Positions 23,760-35,545 of a stretch of DNA of 64,000 bases are shown piece after piece (position 1 is the stretch's first letter; every line of letters starts with the position of its first letter). The position numbers and the translations under genes are program-made. The notes beneath the pieces are model-generated. The model was not told the DNA's origin. It saw only the letters and a list, made by a program, of their open reading frames with translations, and ran no database searches. Source of the stretch: [Phialemoniopsis] sp. UDSM-2020 (taxonomy: Eukaryota; Ascomycota; Sordariomycetes; Thyridiales; Thyridiaceae); NCBI GenBank assembly GCA_018873225.1, contig JAEILZ010000007.1, positions 3,348,001 through 3,412,000 of the forward strand, written 5' to 3'.

Positions 23760-24613
23760 TAGGGGGCGCACGGCAGAGTTGAAAGGATCATGTAACGTGA
23801 ATGAATGATAATGATGAGAGGGTCCGTGGGGATTGTACATCTACGTAATGAAGTCGAATATCTTGGTGTCGGGTGGGGACAGGGGCGGTAGACATGAAAT
23901 ATCTTCACGATCATGGGCGGCTTGTTTTTATGACACAGTTTGTTTATCCTCAATACATCTAATATGTCCACGACCAAACTCCAAGTTCCTTTCTCCCCGC
24001 AGCAAGACTCCTTCGGCTGAAGGAGGGAAAGCCGCGAAGAAGAGAAAGGGCCTAGAGAAGGGTATCCTAACCACACAATTGTAATATTCATACACATCGT
24101 CAAAAGAGGCGTTGTTGGGCTTGCCTCACTCCCTTCTCTCGATGTCGAAAAAAGAGTATTGTCCTCTGCCCCGTCCACCTTTTCCCTTTTGACCGATGTA
24201 AGCCATGCAAGAAAAACCCCGGCAATGTCTTATGTCCTGAAATCATGAGACAGGAAAAAAAGCCAAATAACGCCCATCGCCTGCCTGCCTGCCTGTCTTC
24301 CGGCAAAACCATCGCCAATCACACAATACAGAAAACACCTGGTATAGTAGACCCCGTTCGTACCTTCCGCCGTGACTGAAATGCAGCTGCGGCTCCTGAA
24401 GATAGGGGTAAAAAATGCGGACGCGATATAAATACGCCTGCTCATAAAACACAGTAGGAATAAAGGATGTCGTCAAAAAAGAAAACTCCTGTATCCGATG
24501 GATATCGATGCGATTCCTCTTCAAACGCCAGCAGAGACGAAAGTGAAAGTCGGCCGTGTCCAGAAAAGGGAGAAGTATGATCCGACTCCCTCATCGCGTG
24601 TGCGCATCCCCGC
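23760..24613. other. Convergent 3' intergenic region
   Basis: 854 bp between the 3' ends of the arrestin and SP-RING genes, which converge. It is expected to hold both 3' UTRs. No gene was seen. Confidence 0.5.
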
Positions 24614-27600
24614 TCAATCATCGTCGTCGAGCAACTCAACCACCTCGACGTTGTTCGGTACCCGATCCGCTGCTGGCCTAGCCGCAGACCTGCACCTCGC
24701 CACTCGATCTCGGTCCGCGCCGTCGCCGTCACTACCGTCGTCGTCGTCGTCAATGTCCTCGACCACGGCCGTCCACCGCCCGTCGGGCTTGACGAGAACC
24801 GCCTTGGCGCCCAGTTTGCCCTCAGCCTCAAGCCGCCGCCGCACCTCGACTAGGAACCCGTCGATGCGCAGACTCTGCGGTCGCGCGTCCAGGTCGCATA
24901 TGGGGCACTTCCAGCGGTCTGGGTGCGAAGGCTCGGGTGTATTGTTGCACTCACAGCCTTTCATTCTGTGGGAGCACTTGGCGGGCTTGTTGGCGGGCGG
25001 CCTCGTCTGCAGCCACGTTTCGAGGTCGAAGCACTCGAGGTGCGTGCAGTTGACTCCGCGAACAGGCACGTCGAATATCTTGGCCGTGAATGGGTCGGCG
25101 AGGTCAATCGAGAGGCCCTCCTCGACGATCACTAGGCCGTCGTCCGCCGAGCTCGATCGGTCGAGGCGCCTTTTGATGGTGCCCTTGGTGACCTGTGCAT
25201 CTTGCAGACCATTATTCCACACGAAATCGACGAGGGAGGAATGGCTGCAAGTTTGTATGATCTCCACAGCCAGAAAGTATCCGCCACGCCGAAGGGGGTT
25301 AACGCCCGGCGGGAAGGAAACATACAGGCGGTTGGCGCCAGTCTTGATCAGGCTCGTTAGCTCCAGGGGCAAGTCTTTGCCGTTGTGTGCTTGTCTGCGG
25401 AGGGTGAGCGAGTCGTCGTTGAGCTTCATAACGATGTGGCCCGGCCAAGTGGTCTCTGACGTGGTCCATGCGGCCTCACTTATGCTCATCGTATTGTCAG
25501 GCTCTGGTACCTTTCTGCGGACACACCGCAGACGGTACCGGAGACTGCCCTGGAAGTAACTTGCCTGGGGCAAGCGTTCGCCTGATGGCATTTCGGAAGA
25601 CTCCAGCGACGAGAAGCTGGTTTGATCAACATCAAAGTTGAAGCGGTAAATATACTGCGAGGGCGGGATATGGGTGGGCTTGATTGCAAAGCGCTGGACT
25701 GTTTGATAGTAACGCTCAGGCCCTGTAGAAGAGTTGTTAGTAGTCCCTGGACGCATTACACGCTTCGGGCTACGTAGGTGTGCCTGGTGCAAGGACATTG
25801 TCAAAGACTTGGAATCATCCTTGTCGTAGGGCCATTCGCTTCGAGTAATCCGGAACCCTTGAGGCGGGAAGAGAATCGGTTCTGTAGGCTGTTTCACCTG
25901 AGGGGGCGCCGAAAACACGGGCGACTGCATCGCAGGGCTGCCCATCGCCTGCTGTCGAATCTGTTGGGCACCTGAGCCGTTCGTTAAAAACGTGGTTATC
26001 GGGTTCGGCGCCGGCCTCTGTCGCTGTCGTCGAAGGTCACCGTTGATAGAAGCCGGCTGCTGCTGCTGTACATGCTGTTGTTGTGCTAGCTGCTGCATTG
26101 CCTGTTGTTGCTGCACTTGATGTTGGTGCACCTGTTGTTGCTGCAATCCCTGGTGTTGTAGCTGCTGCAAATGAAGTTGCTGTGCCAATTGCTGTTGGGA
26201 AAGCTGCTGGGCTGCAACTTGCTGCTGCACAAACTGCTGCTGTGCAAGTTGCTGCTGTACAAGCTGTTGCTGTGCATGCTGCGACGGATGCCATGTCTGG
26301 CTTCGTCTCTGCGGAATGGGCTGCCCTGGGTTGGCGGCATACTGTACCTGTTGATAAGCTCGTCGAGGGTCACTGGCAGCGACTTGTTGAGTCGATGGCA
26401 TAGCAATCGACTGATTTGCTTGAAAATGGCCCTGCGCAAAGATCGGGCTCTGCAGAGGGGAAGACGTAGTTACGCCCTGCTGAGGAGTGTACACGCCGAG
26501 TGGCCCCACAAAAGCGCCTGGTGGCACCATTTGTCCTGGCCTCGGAGACTGCCCTTGTTGAACCTGTACCGGCTGCGTAGCCATCTCAGGCGGCCGGGAA
26601 GTAAATTGCGGAGCAGCCTGTCCACGTGAAGGCGCATTGGAGGCCAACGTCGGCACTGGGAAAGGGGGCGCCATATTGTGACCTGGCGATTGCACGAGCG
26701 GTGGTGAGTACTGCGGAGCTCGAGTTTGCTGGGCAGCGGAGACGGCCTTTTCCCGTTGTCGTTGCCTTGTAATAACATCGCGGTAAGCACATATCAGTGT
26801 GGAATTGCGGTTCAGGATGTTGTTGTAGTCTTGCGGCGTTGGCGTAGGTATGAAGTCGATCGCCTCCGTTGACCGGGACTGCCTGTCATTCTTGAACAAG
26901 CTGTCCAGCTCCGTCGCAAAAGGGGCAGTGTCGAGGCCAAGATTCCGTCTCGACGAGGTGAAGATGATATCTTGTAGCACCGGTGATCGACAATTGAGCA
27001 TCGCAACCAGCTCGGTAACGACAAATGGGAACTGCCTGGTCAACAGCATCTTAAGCATTGTGGACCAGTGTTTATTGATGAGCATCAAAAAGTGAATGAC
27101 CTCGGGTATGAGGCGTGAATAGGAGGGCATCTGAGATACGACGATGTTGAGCGGGGCCGGGAATTTTGCGAACCATTCCATGTGCTGGAACTGCATGGTC
27201 GAGTTCGACTTGAGCCATTGCTGTACAAGATTAAAGGCGGCATCAACCTCTGAGGGGCTGAGTTGGGGCGCACACTGATAGACGGGCCTGGGGTTGCAAG
27301 ACCAATCACAGAAGAGTTGATGCAGCATGAGAAAGAACCCATCCTCCCGCGAGCACGCGTCCTTGAGCAGCTGGCAGCGCAGGCCCGCCAGATCGGGAGT
27401 GGTGGTCGGGGACGCGCTGACGACGGCCCGGATCTGCTGCTCGAGACTAGGGACAAAGTCTCTGAAACGAAACATGGGGTTATTGTTCCTACAACAGAAT
27501 AGTGTTAGCCAGCGATCATCTTCGTAGCGTGGGAGGGGAAACGTACTCGACACGACGTCTTTTAGCAGGATTTCCATTATTGGGGGTACTTGTGCGGGGG

Positions 27601-28287
27601 CTCTCTCTCGACAATACCGGCTGGGCATTGGCTGTAGGGCTTGCTGCCCAGTCGATCAAGTTGGACGACATGGGGAAAGTGTGCGATCTCGTCACTGCCG
27701 CAGCCGGTGGATCTGAAACGGGTGCAGCCTGCGGACCGGGCGGCCTTGTCATTGCTGGCTGTGAGGCTTCGTCTGTGTTCTGTTGGCGGAGAGCCTCGCC
27801 AGCCTGGATAGGATCGCACACCGCAGGACTGACACGAGCAAAGGCTGCCGTTGTATATGGAAGAGACGTCGCTGTGGCTGGAGAAGCCCGGCTCTGAGTA
27901 GCCAGGTTCGGTGCAGCGATAGGGGAAGAAGAAGCATTCGGACTGTCAAGGACGGATGAAAAGGCAGGACTGGGCTCGTCGCTTGGGGCCGGGGAGGGGA
28001 GAACGGCCGAAGATGGTCTGGAGTCGCAGTGTCAGCAAGATGTTCTCTAGAGTCCTCCTTCGATGCTTGCTCGTTAACTCCTTGGTATGGGCCTGGTTGA
28101 CTTACTCGGTGTGGATTTGTTGAACGGGCTGAGGAGGGTTGGTGGGCGGTTTTGCGCGACTGCCAGACAGCCATGCTGGCTTGCGCTTGGGGCCGAGAAA
28201 AGCGTTGGCGGTATCGTTGGACTGGGCGACCTCGCGATCGGTCATGGGTTTAGGATGGAACCTTCGCGCGTGCGGTTGCTGCGGCAT
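24614..28287 (-). CDS. Large SP-RING (MIZ) zinc-finger protein, putative SUMO E3 ligase
   Basis: Minus-strand exons are 28287-28106, 28017-27547 and 27488-24614 (introns 88 and 58 nt, phases closing), for 1,175 residues. The start could also be the in-frame ATG 42 nt further in. A basic, Ser/Pro-rich N-terminus is followed by a helical region (residues ~220-480) and a Gln-rich tract encoded at about 26,040-26,300. A PINIT-like domain precedes the MIZ finger near residue 1040 (CTHLECFDLETW, later DRWKCPICDLDARP). The tail is very acidic and ends LLDDDD, resembling a SUMO-interacting stretch. PIAS/Siz proteins use this finger to promote SUMO transfer in the nucleus. Between the two finger halves is an extra Cys/His-rich loop (KCSHRMKGCECNN). 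The SUMO role is family knowledge. Confidence 0.85.
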
Positions 28288-29822
28288 GCTGTCGCATTGT
28301 GATTGCGCGAGGCCTTTAAACTGGCGGTGGTGCGTTTAGGTGGCTTATCGAGTCGAGCCTTGTGGTCGGAGCTGATTAGCACTCGAGGCTGGTCAGACAA
28401 AGAAACACCAAGCCGGGCTCACCATGAGCAGGGCGTGTCTGGCGTTGTGCTTGATGTCCACGGGGTGCATGCGCAGGTTAGCGAGAAGGGTTCGTTCGGG
28501 AACAGGACCAGTAAGGTCACTGAGATCGAAACGAGGTGTGGTGGTGTCCCGAGAGATGAATTCTCGTCGAGGTTGCGATGAGAAGCCAGAGGCTCTGTTC
28601 GTCCAGGAGTCGCCTGATTGAAAAGAGGTCGTGATTGCAGTTGGGTATTGAGGTAGACGGTGAAGACGGCAAGAATGTGCGGTCGCAGATTGCGCAGATT
28701 TTCGAAGCTCGCTCGCCGGTGAGTAACCCGGGTCCTTGCATGGAACCATGGAACGCCTCCGAATGAAGCAGCAAACAAGACGACGGTCCAGTCTTGTCTT
28801 GGGCGGCGGGCGAGGATGGCCGACCCAAGCGAAGGCACGCCTTGGTGCAAAGCTAGAAGGCTCAAAGGGGATCGTCGTCGCAGTGAAATGGTCGATGATT
28901 TTGGATGCGGTGTGGGAGCGGTGAATCGTGCTTTCTTTCCATCCGCCCCTCCTCTGCAGGCAGAGCGAGGCCGAGAAGTCAGTCAGTCAGTCAGTCAGTC
29001 AGTCAGGCAGTCACCAGAGAGGAAAGAGTGAGGAGAGAGCCAGCTCAGTGCTGCAGTCTGAGGTTGGTCGGTCTGGATTGGTCTGTCCGGTTTGGCCTGC
29101 ACCTGGGTTGGGGTTTTGGGTTCTAGGAGGGCTCGAATGGGGCGGGCACAAGGTGGCAGCCACTCGGATTCGCCAGCTTGGACAGGGTTCACACAGCGTT
29201 TCGTCAGGTGGGAATTTCCGCTAGCCTGTACCGGTCAAGTTCCTAACCGAGCGTCCCCAATAGTTACTGTTCAGTGGAGCTCAGCACCCCGCCTCCCTGA
29301 CAATCGGAATTCAGTGACTGAGTAAGTGCCAGTGACGGCAGTTTTACATCAACATTTTGCAAATGCTCAATGCAGCATTACTAGAACTAATTGTTAATAC
29401 GGATGTTCAACAAAAAGAACTCTATAGGTAGGTAATGAAGTCTATAGGCGTTCGTCCTCGTGGATGGAGATATCCTTAAAAAGTAGGTATCAAGAAGTGA
29501 TCTGAAGTAGTCGAACAATGGGATCAAGCCTCGAGATTCGAGTGCTTCTTCTTCCTTAGCGGGTCTTTAGTGAGGAAGGAGCATTATGAAGAATCGAAAC
29601 TATGCCTGAAGAGGGGTGCTGCCATCCATGTATTGCCAGCCAATCACTGTCACACCGCTAACCCCACCAGTGTCGTCTTCACTTTGCAAGGGTCCATCTC
29701 GGCCTTATCGATAACACAGGACCTAGGAAAAAATTATTCTGGAGCCGCTTCAACCAGAGCCTCGTCTTTTCGACTCTCAGCAAAACAACACCAAAGCGAA
29801 ACACTCGTGCCTCCCAACAACA
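28288..29822. other. Divergent promoter region between the SP-RING gene and UTP15
   Basis: About 1.5 kb with short frames only. It contains an AGTC microsatellite at 28,977-29,013. The remainder may hold a long 5' leader of either gene. No protein family was recognised. Confidence 0.5.
28977..29013. repeat. (AGTC)n microsatellite
   Basis: About eight tandem copies of AGTC, with one AGGC variant near the end. Confidence 0.9.
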
Positions 29823-31457
29823 ATGGCAGCTGAGGTCGCTCCCCTCCCGCAATTGCGGCTGCCCTCGGGCCCGACGCCCATCACCGCAGAGCAGCGATAC
29901 TGGAAGTCATTCAAGAACCAGAAGTCCCATACCACGACCGCCTCGTGGCCCGTCTCCCACATCAGCTTCCCCGCGCCCTCGTCCATAGCTCCCTCCACCG
30001 CCGCCGCCGTTAAGCAGAACGACCTCTTTGCCGTCACCGCCGGTCCTCGCGTCGACATCTACAGCATAAGGAAACGAGACCCTCTCAAGACCATTGGTCG
30101 TTTCGAGTCGGTCGCCCGTAGCGGTCAGATTCGCGCCGATGGACGAGTGCTCGTGGCCGGCGATGACTCTGGCAAGATGCAGGTGTTCGACGTGGCAGGC
30201 GGCAGCAGAGCGGTTATTCTCAAGACATGGCATATCCACAAGCAGCCCGTCTGGGTGACGAGGTGGTCCCCGACCGACCTGACGACTCTCATGAGTGCGA
30301 GTGATGACCGAACGGTCAGGCTTTGGGACCTGCCCAGCAACGAGCCGACGCGGCAGTTTGTCGGCCATCACGACTACGTACGATGCGGTTCATTCATGAC
30401 GGGGACTGGGTCGAGCAGCAACATGTTGGTCTCAGGTTCATACGATTCCACTGTCCGCCTGTGGGATGCTAGGACACCAGGCGGATCAGTTCTGACCTTC
30501 AAGCACGCCGCGCCCGTCGAAGCTGTGCTTCCCCTCACCTCGGGAACTACCATTCTCGCTGCCGCGGATAATGCTATTTCCGTTCTGGACCTGGTTGCCG
30601 CGAAGCCTCTCCAAATCATCACCAACCACCAAAAGACGGTCACGTCGCTGTGCCTGGCATCACACGGCCAGCGCGTCGTCTCTGGCGGTCTGGACGGACA
30701 CGTCAAGGTCTTCGAGACCGGGTCGTGGAACGTTGTTGCAAGCTCCAAGTACCCCTCGCCAGTCCTCAGCGTCTCTGTCATCTCAGCTGGCGCTAATGCC
30801 GAGGACCGCCATCTCGCCGTCGGCATGCAGTCCGGCGTCCTCAGCATCAAGACGCGTCTCTCGGGCCCAGCCGCCGAACGGGAGAGGGAGAGGAAGGCGG
30901 AGATGGCTGCTCTGGAAGCGGGCACGGCCGACAAGTTCGACGCCGCAAAGGCCAAGCGGAAGCGCGTCGGCGATACGCGCAAGCGCCTCGATCTGATCGG
31001 CGAAGGTGTCGATGTCGTTATCGCCAACGACACCAAGCGCAACAAAAAGGAGACCAAGTGGCAGAAGGACCTGCGGCACCACCGCTACAGCGCCGCCCTC
31101 GACCAGGTCCTCGACCCGCAGGCCAAGGACCACACTCCGCTCAACGTACTGACCCTCCTCGTGGCCCTACGCCATCGCAGCGCCCTTCGCGAGGCGCTCG
31201 AGAACCGCGACGAGGTCTCGGTCCAGCCGATCCTCAAGTGGATCTGCACGCACATTGTCGACCCGCGATACACCACTGTATGTGTCGATGTCGGCTTGCA
31301 CCTGTTAGATCTGTACTCTGAGTTTTCGGCCGCGTCGACGGAGCTGGACGACGGGTTCCGGCTACTGAGGAAACGAGTCAAGAGGGAGGTCGAGAGGGCG
31401 CAGATGGCGTGCCAGACGAGCGGCATGTTGGAAAGCCTAGTTTCGGGGTCTTTGTAG
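29823..31457 (+). CDS. UTP15: U3 snoRNP/SSU processome WD40 protein Utp15
   Basis: A single exon of 544 residues from the ATG at 29823. The start block (ITAEQRYWKSFKNQKSHTTT) and WD40 repeats follow the UTP15 pattern. Examples are TTLMSASDDRTVRLWDLPSN and MLVSGSYDSTVRLWDARTPG, spread over residues ~80-330. The C-terminal UTP15 domain (residues ~390-520) includes HHRYSAALDQVLD and TPLNVLTLLVALRHRSALRE. Utp15 is part of the t-UTP/UtpA subcomplex. That complex binds nascent pre-rRNA in the nucleolus and is required for early 18S processing. The length matches the family. No introns. Confidence 0.95.
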   Translation: MAAEVAPLPQLRLPSGPTPITAEQRYWKSFKNQKSHTTTASWPVSHISFPAPSSIAPSTAAAVKQNDLFAVTAGPRVDIYSIRKRDPLKTIGRFESVARSGQIRADGRVLVAGDDSGKMQVFDVAGGSRAVILKTWHIHKQPVWVTRWSPTDLTTLMSASDDRTVRLWDLPSNEPTRQFVGHHDYVRCGSFMTGTGSSSNMLVSGSYDSTVRLWDARTPGGSVLTFKHAAPVEAVLPLTSGTTILAAADNAISVLDLVAAKPLQIITNHQKTVTSLCLASHGQRVVSGGLDGHVKVFETGSWNVVASSKYPSPVLSVSVISAGANAEDRHLAVGMQSGVLSIKTRLSGPAAERERERKAEMAALEAGTADKFDAAKAKRKRVGDTRKRLDLIGEGVDVVIANDTKRNKKETKWQKDLRHHRYSAALDQVLDPQAKDHTPLNVLTLLVALRHRSALREALENRDEVSVQPILKWICTHIVDPRYTTVCVDVGLHLLDLYSEFSAASTELDDGFRLLRKRVKREVERAQMACQTSGMLESLVSGSL

Positions 31458-31999
31458 GATGCCGTGAGGAGTAATTAGGACCAGCGACGGATGGAGATAT
31501 ACCCAATGGGTTTTGTGCTTGTTTGCATCGCGATGGCGTTACATAGGTCAAAAGAAAGAATGTGTAGAATTGAATCGGTCTGAACTTGTCATCTTTCCGG
31601 CGCAGCATCCCGTCTTCTAGCACTCGTCAAGTGATTTGCCTCTCGTCCACGGCATGACCTGCATTGTGCCATTACTCGTTCCGGCTTTTTAATCCCTTGA
31701 CCGGTCCCTCCGTGGTTCATCGGACGCGGATACTTGCCAAGCGCGACGGCGTGAACTTGCGTCTCGCCCCACTCATTTCACACTTACACCGTTCGGCCAC
31801 CCAATAAAACCATCCTCACTGTCGCCGAAGCATTTCGGCGGTTTCAAGGCTTACATGGTCTAAAACGGCAACATCTTACAACAGTGCAGGAGAATATAAA
31901 GTTCTTGGACTGCATCCATCATACTCTTCAACTTTCACAGATTGAATATTTCCTCATTTTGTATGGTGACAACATCATATTCTAATTGCCAATTCAAAG
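31458..31999. other. Intergenic stretch
   Basis: 542 bp between UTP15 and the DJ-1-like gene. No gene was seen. It probably holds a UTP15 3' UTR and the next promoter. Confidence 0.45.
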
Positions 32000-32825
32000 A
32001 TGACCAGCAAGTCCAAGCCGGTGCGCGTGGGCGTCTTCGTCCCAGGCGACTCCCAGGTCCTCGACCTCGCCTGCGTCGACCTGCTCGGCATGATGGGCAA
32101 GCAGTACTTGTCTGTCATCCCCATGCTACCCAAGGCTACCGTTGATGCCGCACCCACCGTCGGCATCGCCTACATCACCTCCCCGCAGAACATGCCGGAC
32201 ATCCCCATGACGGCCGGGGCCACCCTGCGCGCCACCCACGACATGACCCACCCGGACGTGCAGCCCGGCAAGCTCGACGTCGTGCTCGTCCCCGGGCCGG
32301 ACCCGTCGACGGAGTTTGACCCCAAAGCACTCGAGTTCCTGGCGGCGCACGCGCAGTCCCCGGGGACGGACATCTTGAGCGTGTGCACGGGGATCTTCCT
32401 CTGCGGGGCGGCGGGCCTGCTCGAGGGCAAGAGAGTGTGCGGGCCGCGCGGGATGCAGGACATGCTGCGGAAGCAATTCACTACTACCACTTTTGAGGGT
32501 GAGAAGTACCGGTGGCTTCAGGACGGGAATCTGTGGACGAGCGGTGAGTTCATGATCATTTCCTTTCAGAGCAATCGGGAAGAAGCTGGCTTGCGGGAGC
32601 TATGATGACTGACAAAGATTACCAGGTGGAATCACCAACGGGAACGACCTCGTGGCTGCGTACGCTCGCGCCTCAAAGCATTTCCCCACGACGATTGCGG
32701 ATCTGGCTTGCAAGATGGCCGATGTGGGTGATAGGCCGCAGCTGTACGATCAGGGCCAGACGCGGTTCACGGTCGGGTTTGTGTGGACGTTGCTGAGGGC
32801 TTGGTTTTCGCCCAAGCGCGATTGA
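32000..32825 (+). CDS. DJ-1/PfpI (class I glutamine amidotransferase-like) protein
   Basis: Exons are 32000-32543 and 32626-32825, with intron 32544-32625 (GTGAGT to CCAG), giving 247 residues. The N-terminal strand-loop RVGVFVPGDSQVLDLACVDL and the nucleophile elbow ILSVCTGIFLCGAAGLLEGK (Cys at about residue 130) mark the DJ-1/PfpI superfamily. After the nucleophile come the WTSGGITNGNDL segment, split by the intron, and a C-terminal helix. Members include chaperones, glyoxalases, proteases and isonitrile hydratases. The DPSTEF and SVCTG layout is like the fungal GATase1/isonitrile-hydratase-like group. The exact reaction is not deducible. No signal peptide. Confidence 0.85.
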
Positions 32826-33308
32826 TTGTGTTTTCCCTGTTTCTCCTCAGTCGTTGTTCACCTTACATGAGAATGCTTGTGTAATAATAGGTTCGCGGAG
32901 CTGCTTTTGACTATGCGGACACTCTGCTGGCAAGCCCTGGTAGGCAGAAGGAGCCCGCCATCGGCGGCACCTGATATCCATACTCCTTGTTCATCACTCC
33001 AAGCCTCTTCCTCAGCCATGGTTTCAAGCCATTTGCAGAGAGAGATATCACTAGTAGATTGTAGTATAGCGCTGCGCAAGCCGGGGCTGGCAGTGGCGGA
33101 TGTGTCGGCTCGGAGTCGGGTAGTGGTATCGGCATCGACGGATTCGTTTGCGTGGCTAATTGTATCAAACATCGATAGTCAGCGTATATCTTGATTGCAT
33201 TCCCAAGCCTGACTCACGGCTTTGTTCTTTAAGAGACAAGCTTTGTGTTCCTGCGACAAGCCCCCATACAGATATAGACCTGACATCCGATAAACAGCAA
33301 CCGTTGCA
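32826..33308. other. Intergenic stretch
   Basis: 483 bp with overlapping short frames on both strands. None has motif or splice support. Confidence 0.4.
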
Positions 33309-33588
33309 ATGCAGGCATCTGACAACAAGTCCTTCTACTCCCTTTTAGACTCTGTCGCCCAGACTGAAGATGCTGTTCAGCAAAATAAGCGTGTAAAGGA
33401 GGCCGAGTTCGCCGAGGACAGCCGCGAGCCTACTGCAGAGGAGGTCAAGGCGATTGACAAAGAGCTTGAAGCGGAGAGGAAAGATGGTACGCCGTCCCCA
33501 TCTTTGAATGGATGGGGTTGTCACTGATCATTGAACAGAGTTGCAGAGGAACCAACAAAGGACAAGTAGAGCAGAAAACGAGGGATGA
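33309..33588 (+). CDS. Small hydrophilic charged protein, 75 aa (unrecognised)
   Basis: Exon 1 is 33309-33486. A 52-nt intron, 33487-33538, with GTACGC and ACAG ends follows. Exon 2, 33539-33588, ends in TGA. The product is highly charged and probably helical (KAIDKELEAERKDE, then LQRNQQRTSR), with no membrane segment, cysteines or signal peptide. The predicted single long helix could be a coiled coil. I do not recognise a family. Support comes from the ATG, the intron that keeps the frame, and the biased composition. Confidence 0.5.
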
Positions 33589-34074
33589 TTCTTGTCCAGG
33601 CATCTCGCCACAGTCATTGCAGGATCATGACAGAGGGACAGTATATAAAAAGACAAACATTTATCAGCCTTCACTGAGAGCCAAGGCAACGTAACCAAGC
33701 TACTTGACCTCTATTGTGGGTGAATGACTGATTAAGCCAGAGCTGTCAGGGAGGGTGAGGGAAAACAGAGGAGGGCCCTGCGTCCTTTGTCCCATTCACT
33801 GACACTGTCCACTCACTTTTCTCCTGGTCGAATTTGAAAAGTCGCTTGAGTCACCCACAGGTGGCAAATTAGATAGCAATAAAAGGACAGGCGACAGCCT
33901 TTCCTCTTGCTTTCTTGTCTCTTTTCCTACCATATCATCTGCCTTTCCACCATACAAGGATCGGAGTTCAGGGTTGCCCTGAGGCTTGGCCTTAAATCTA
34001 TCCATCGCGACAGATGGTATCAGCATCTTCAACCCTGCCACCAGACGACTATCATTAGTCTCTCCGAGGATATC
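33589..34074. other. Intergenic stretch
   Basis: 486 bp before the BTB gene. No gene was recognised. Confidence 0.4.
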
Positions 34075-34952
34075 ATGGACCCCCGATATTTGCAAGGGTA
34101 GTACCGACTTTGCATTTCTAGCTTGAACCTAGCCGGACATGTTCTTAGGTTGCTAAAGACGGGGATCATGTCGGACATTGTGATCAAGTGTGGTCACCGA
34201 GAGTGGAAGTTGCACCGAGTTATCTTGGGCGGAGTCTCTGACTGGTTTCGCAAAGCCTTCACCGGACTGTGGGTGGTAAGCTTGCTCTACTTGAGATGAA
34301 ACCATTGAATCAAGTTGTCAGACTAACCGACTTCTTCATCCAGGAGTCGACAAGTGACGAGATCACCCTCCACGAGGTCGACCCTGATCACTTCGAGTGG
34401 GCTATTGAATACATTTATGGTCGAAACGGTATGTGTTGAACAAGGCCACTGCTAGTCGCGATACCGTGCCTAATCTGCAAAATTTATCTAGTCCGCAAGT
34501 TGATCGACTCGATTGCGATCCCCGGCCCACTCAAGTACATCTATCTGTACGACATCGCAGACTATTTCGGCATTGACGGCCTTGCCTTGGTCGCCAAGAA
34601 GGAACTGGATGAGAAGATCAGTGTCCAATGCGAGAACATGGTCCAATACTGCTTCGTCCTCAATCCCAGCAACTACGAGGAGTTCGCGTTCTTGGACAAA
34701 CCGCTTCTCCATGCTCCCTTTCGTCGAGCCCTCTTTGAGGCTGTTGACCTCACCTTCAACGAGAATCACCGGCCGCATCCTCTTCGGTCCTCCCTACTGA
34801 AGGTGTTCACGAGCTCGGGTCTCCCTTTGCTCGATGAAGGTGCATGGGTCGAGATTGTACAGCGATCAGTGCTTGCTAAGCTGATCAAGGAAAACACCAT
34901 CCTCGACTTTATATGCGAGGCAGCGGTCCTTGCAAAGCTTCGAGAGCTTTGA
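34075..34952 (+). CDS. BTB/POZ-domain protein
   Basis: Four exons, 34075-34097, 34149-34275, 34344-34428 and 34492-34952, give 231 residues with all phases closing. The 51-nt first intron removes the only break between MDPRYLQG and the BTB core. The core reads SDIVIKCGHREWKLHRVIL, then WFRKAFTG and EITLHEVDPDHFEWAIEYIY. Downstream is KYIYLYDIADYFGIDGL, the usual helix after BTB. The C-terminal ~50 residues (SSGLPLLDEGAWVEIVQRS, ending LREL) recur three times further on. BTB proteins often serve as Cullin-3 adaptors or dimerisation platforms. No second interaction domain is visible, so its role is unknown. This short BTB-only form is strongly expanded in filamentous ascomycetes. Confidence 0.85.
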
Positions 34953-35243
34953 TTAGAGGTGACCCTCCACGCAAAGGAGGCACGACGACCAAAAGGTGTA
35001 AAGGACTACTGGGAAAAGATGTGGGAACCTGGTTTAACGGCCAAACGAGCTGTTCGTATCATCTGAGAACTTCATAGAGGTGGCAATTGTACCGCGTTTT
35101 CGCAGGTTATTAATAATCACTGGTTGTTATGGATATGGACTACTACTTGTTTCGTGGGAAGCATTTCTGCACCTATTGCAGCTTTCAATATCGCGTTCAA
35201 GGCGGAACATTAACTGCATCCACTGCAGCCAATCCTCTTAAAA

Positions 35244-35393
35244 CTCTTTATCAGCTCTGGTTTACCTTTGTTGGATGAGTCCACTTGGACTCAGGTTCTG
35301 CAGCGACCGATTCTTGCTAGAATGATCAAGGAGAACGCCTCTACCGACTTTGAGTGTGAGGTGGCTGTCCGTGCAAAGCTTCAGAAGCTTTGA
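35244..35393 (+). pseudogene. Duplicated 3' end of the BTB gene (copy B)
   Basis: About 50 codons read SSGLPLLDESTWTQVLQRP, then ARMIKENASTDFECEVAVRA and end in TGA. They match the last exon end of the upstream BTB gene (SSGLPLLDEGAW..., LAKLIKENTILDFICEAAVL). A one-base difference shifts the frame just before this segment. No start, BTB domain or promoter is attached. Confidence 0.75.
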
Positions 35394-35394
35394 T

Positions 35395-35545
35395 TGGGAA
35401 CATCTTTGGTTGAGATTGGCCTCGATTGGGAGCATCTTAGACTCAAAAACGCATTAGCTAGGAATGGTATTGGCTGGGAATGGTGTTAGCTGTGAATGCG
35501 TTTACTGGGAACGGTGTTCACTGGGATCTGAGTTAAGATAGGCTA
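35395..35545. repeat. Degenerate minisatellite after BTB-tail copy B
   Basis: Imperfect iterations around GGGAATGG(T)GTT, spaced about 18-25 nt, lie just after the stop. A related array follows copy D at 37,545-37,640. Confidence 0.5.

Noticed and set aside
24498..25559. A 353-codon plus-strand frame opposite the SP-RING gene end
   Set aside because: The SP-RING gene carries the zinc finger on the minus strand. The plus frame is Arg/Ser-rich without motifs.
32858..33194. Short frames on both strands between the DJ-1-like gene and the 75-aa gene
   Set aside because: Neither has a motif, intron or signal peptide, and the frames overlap each other.
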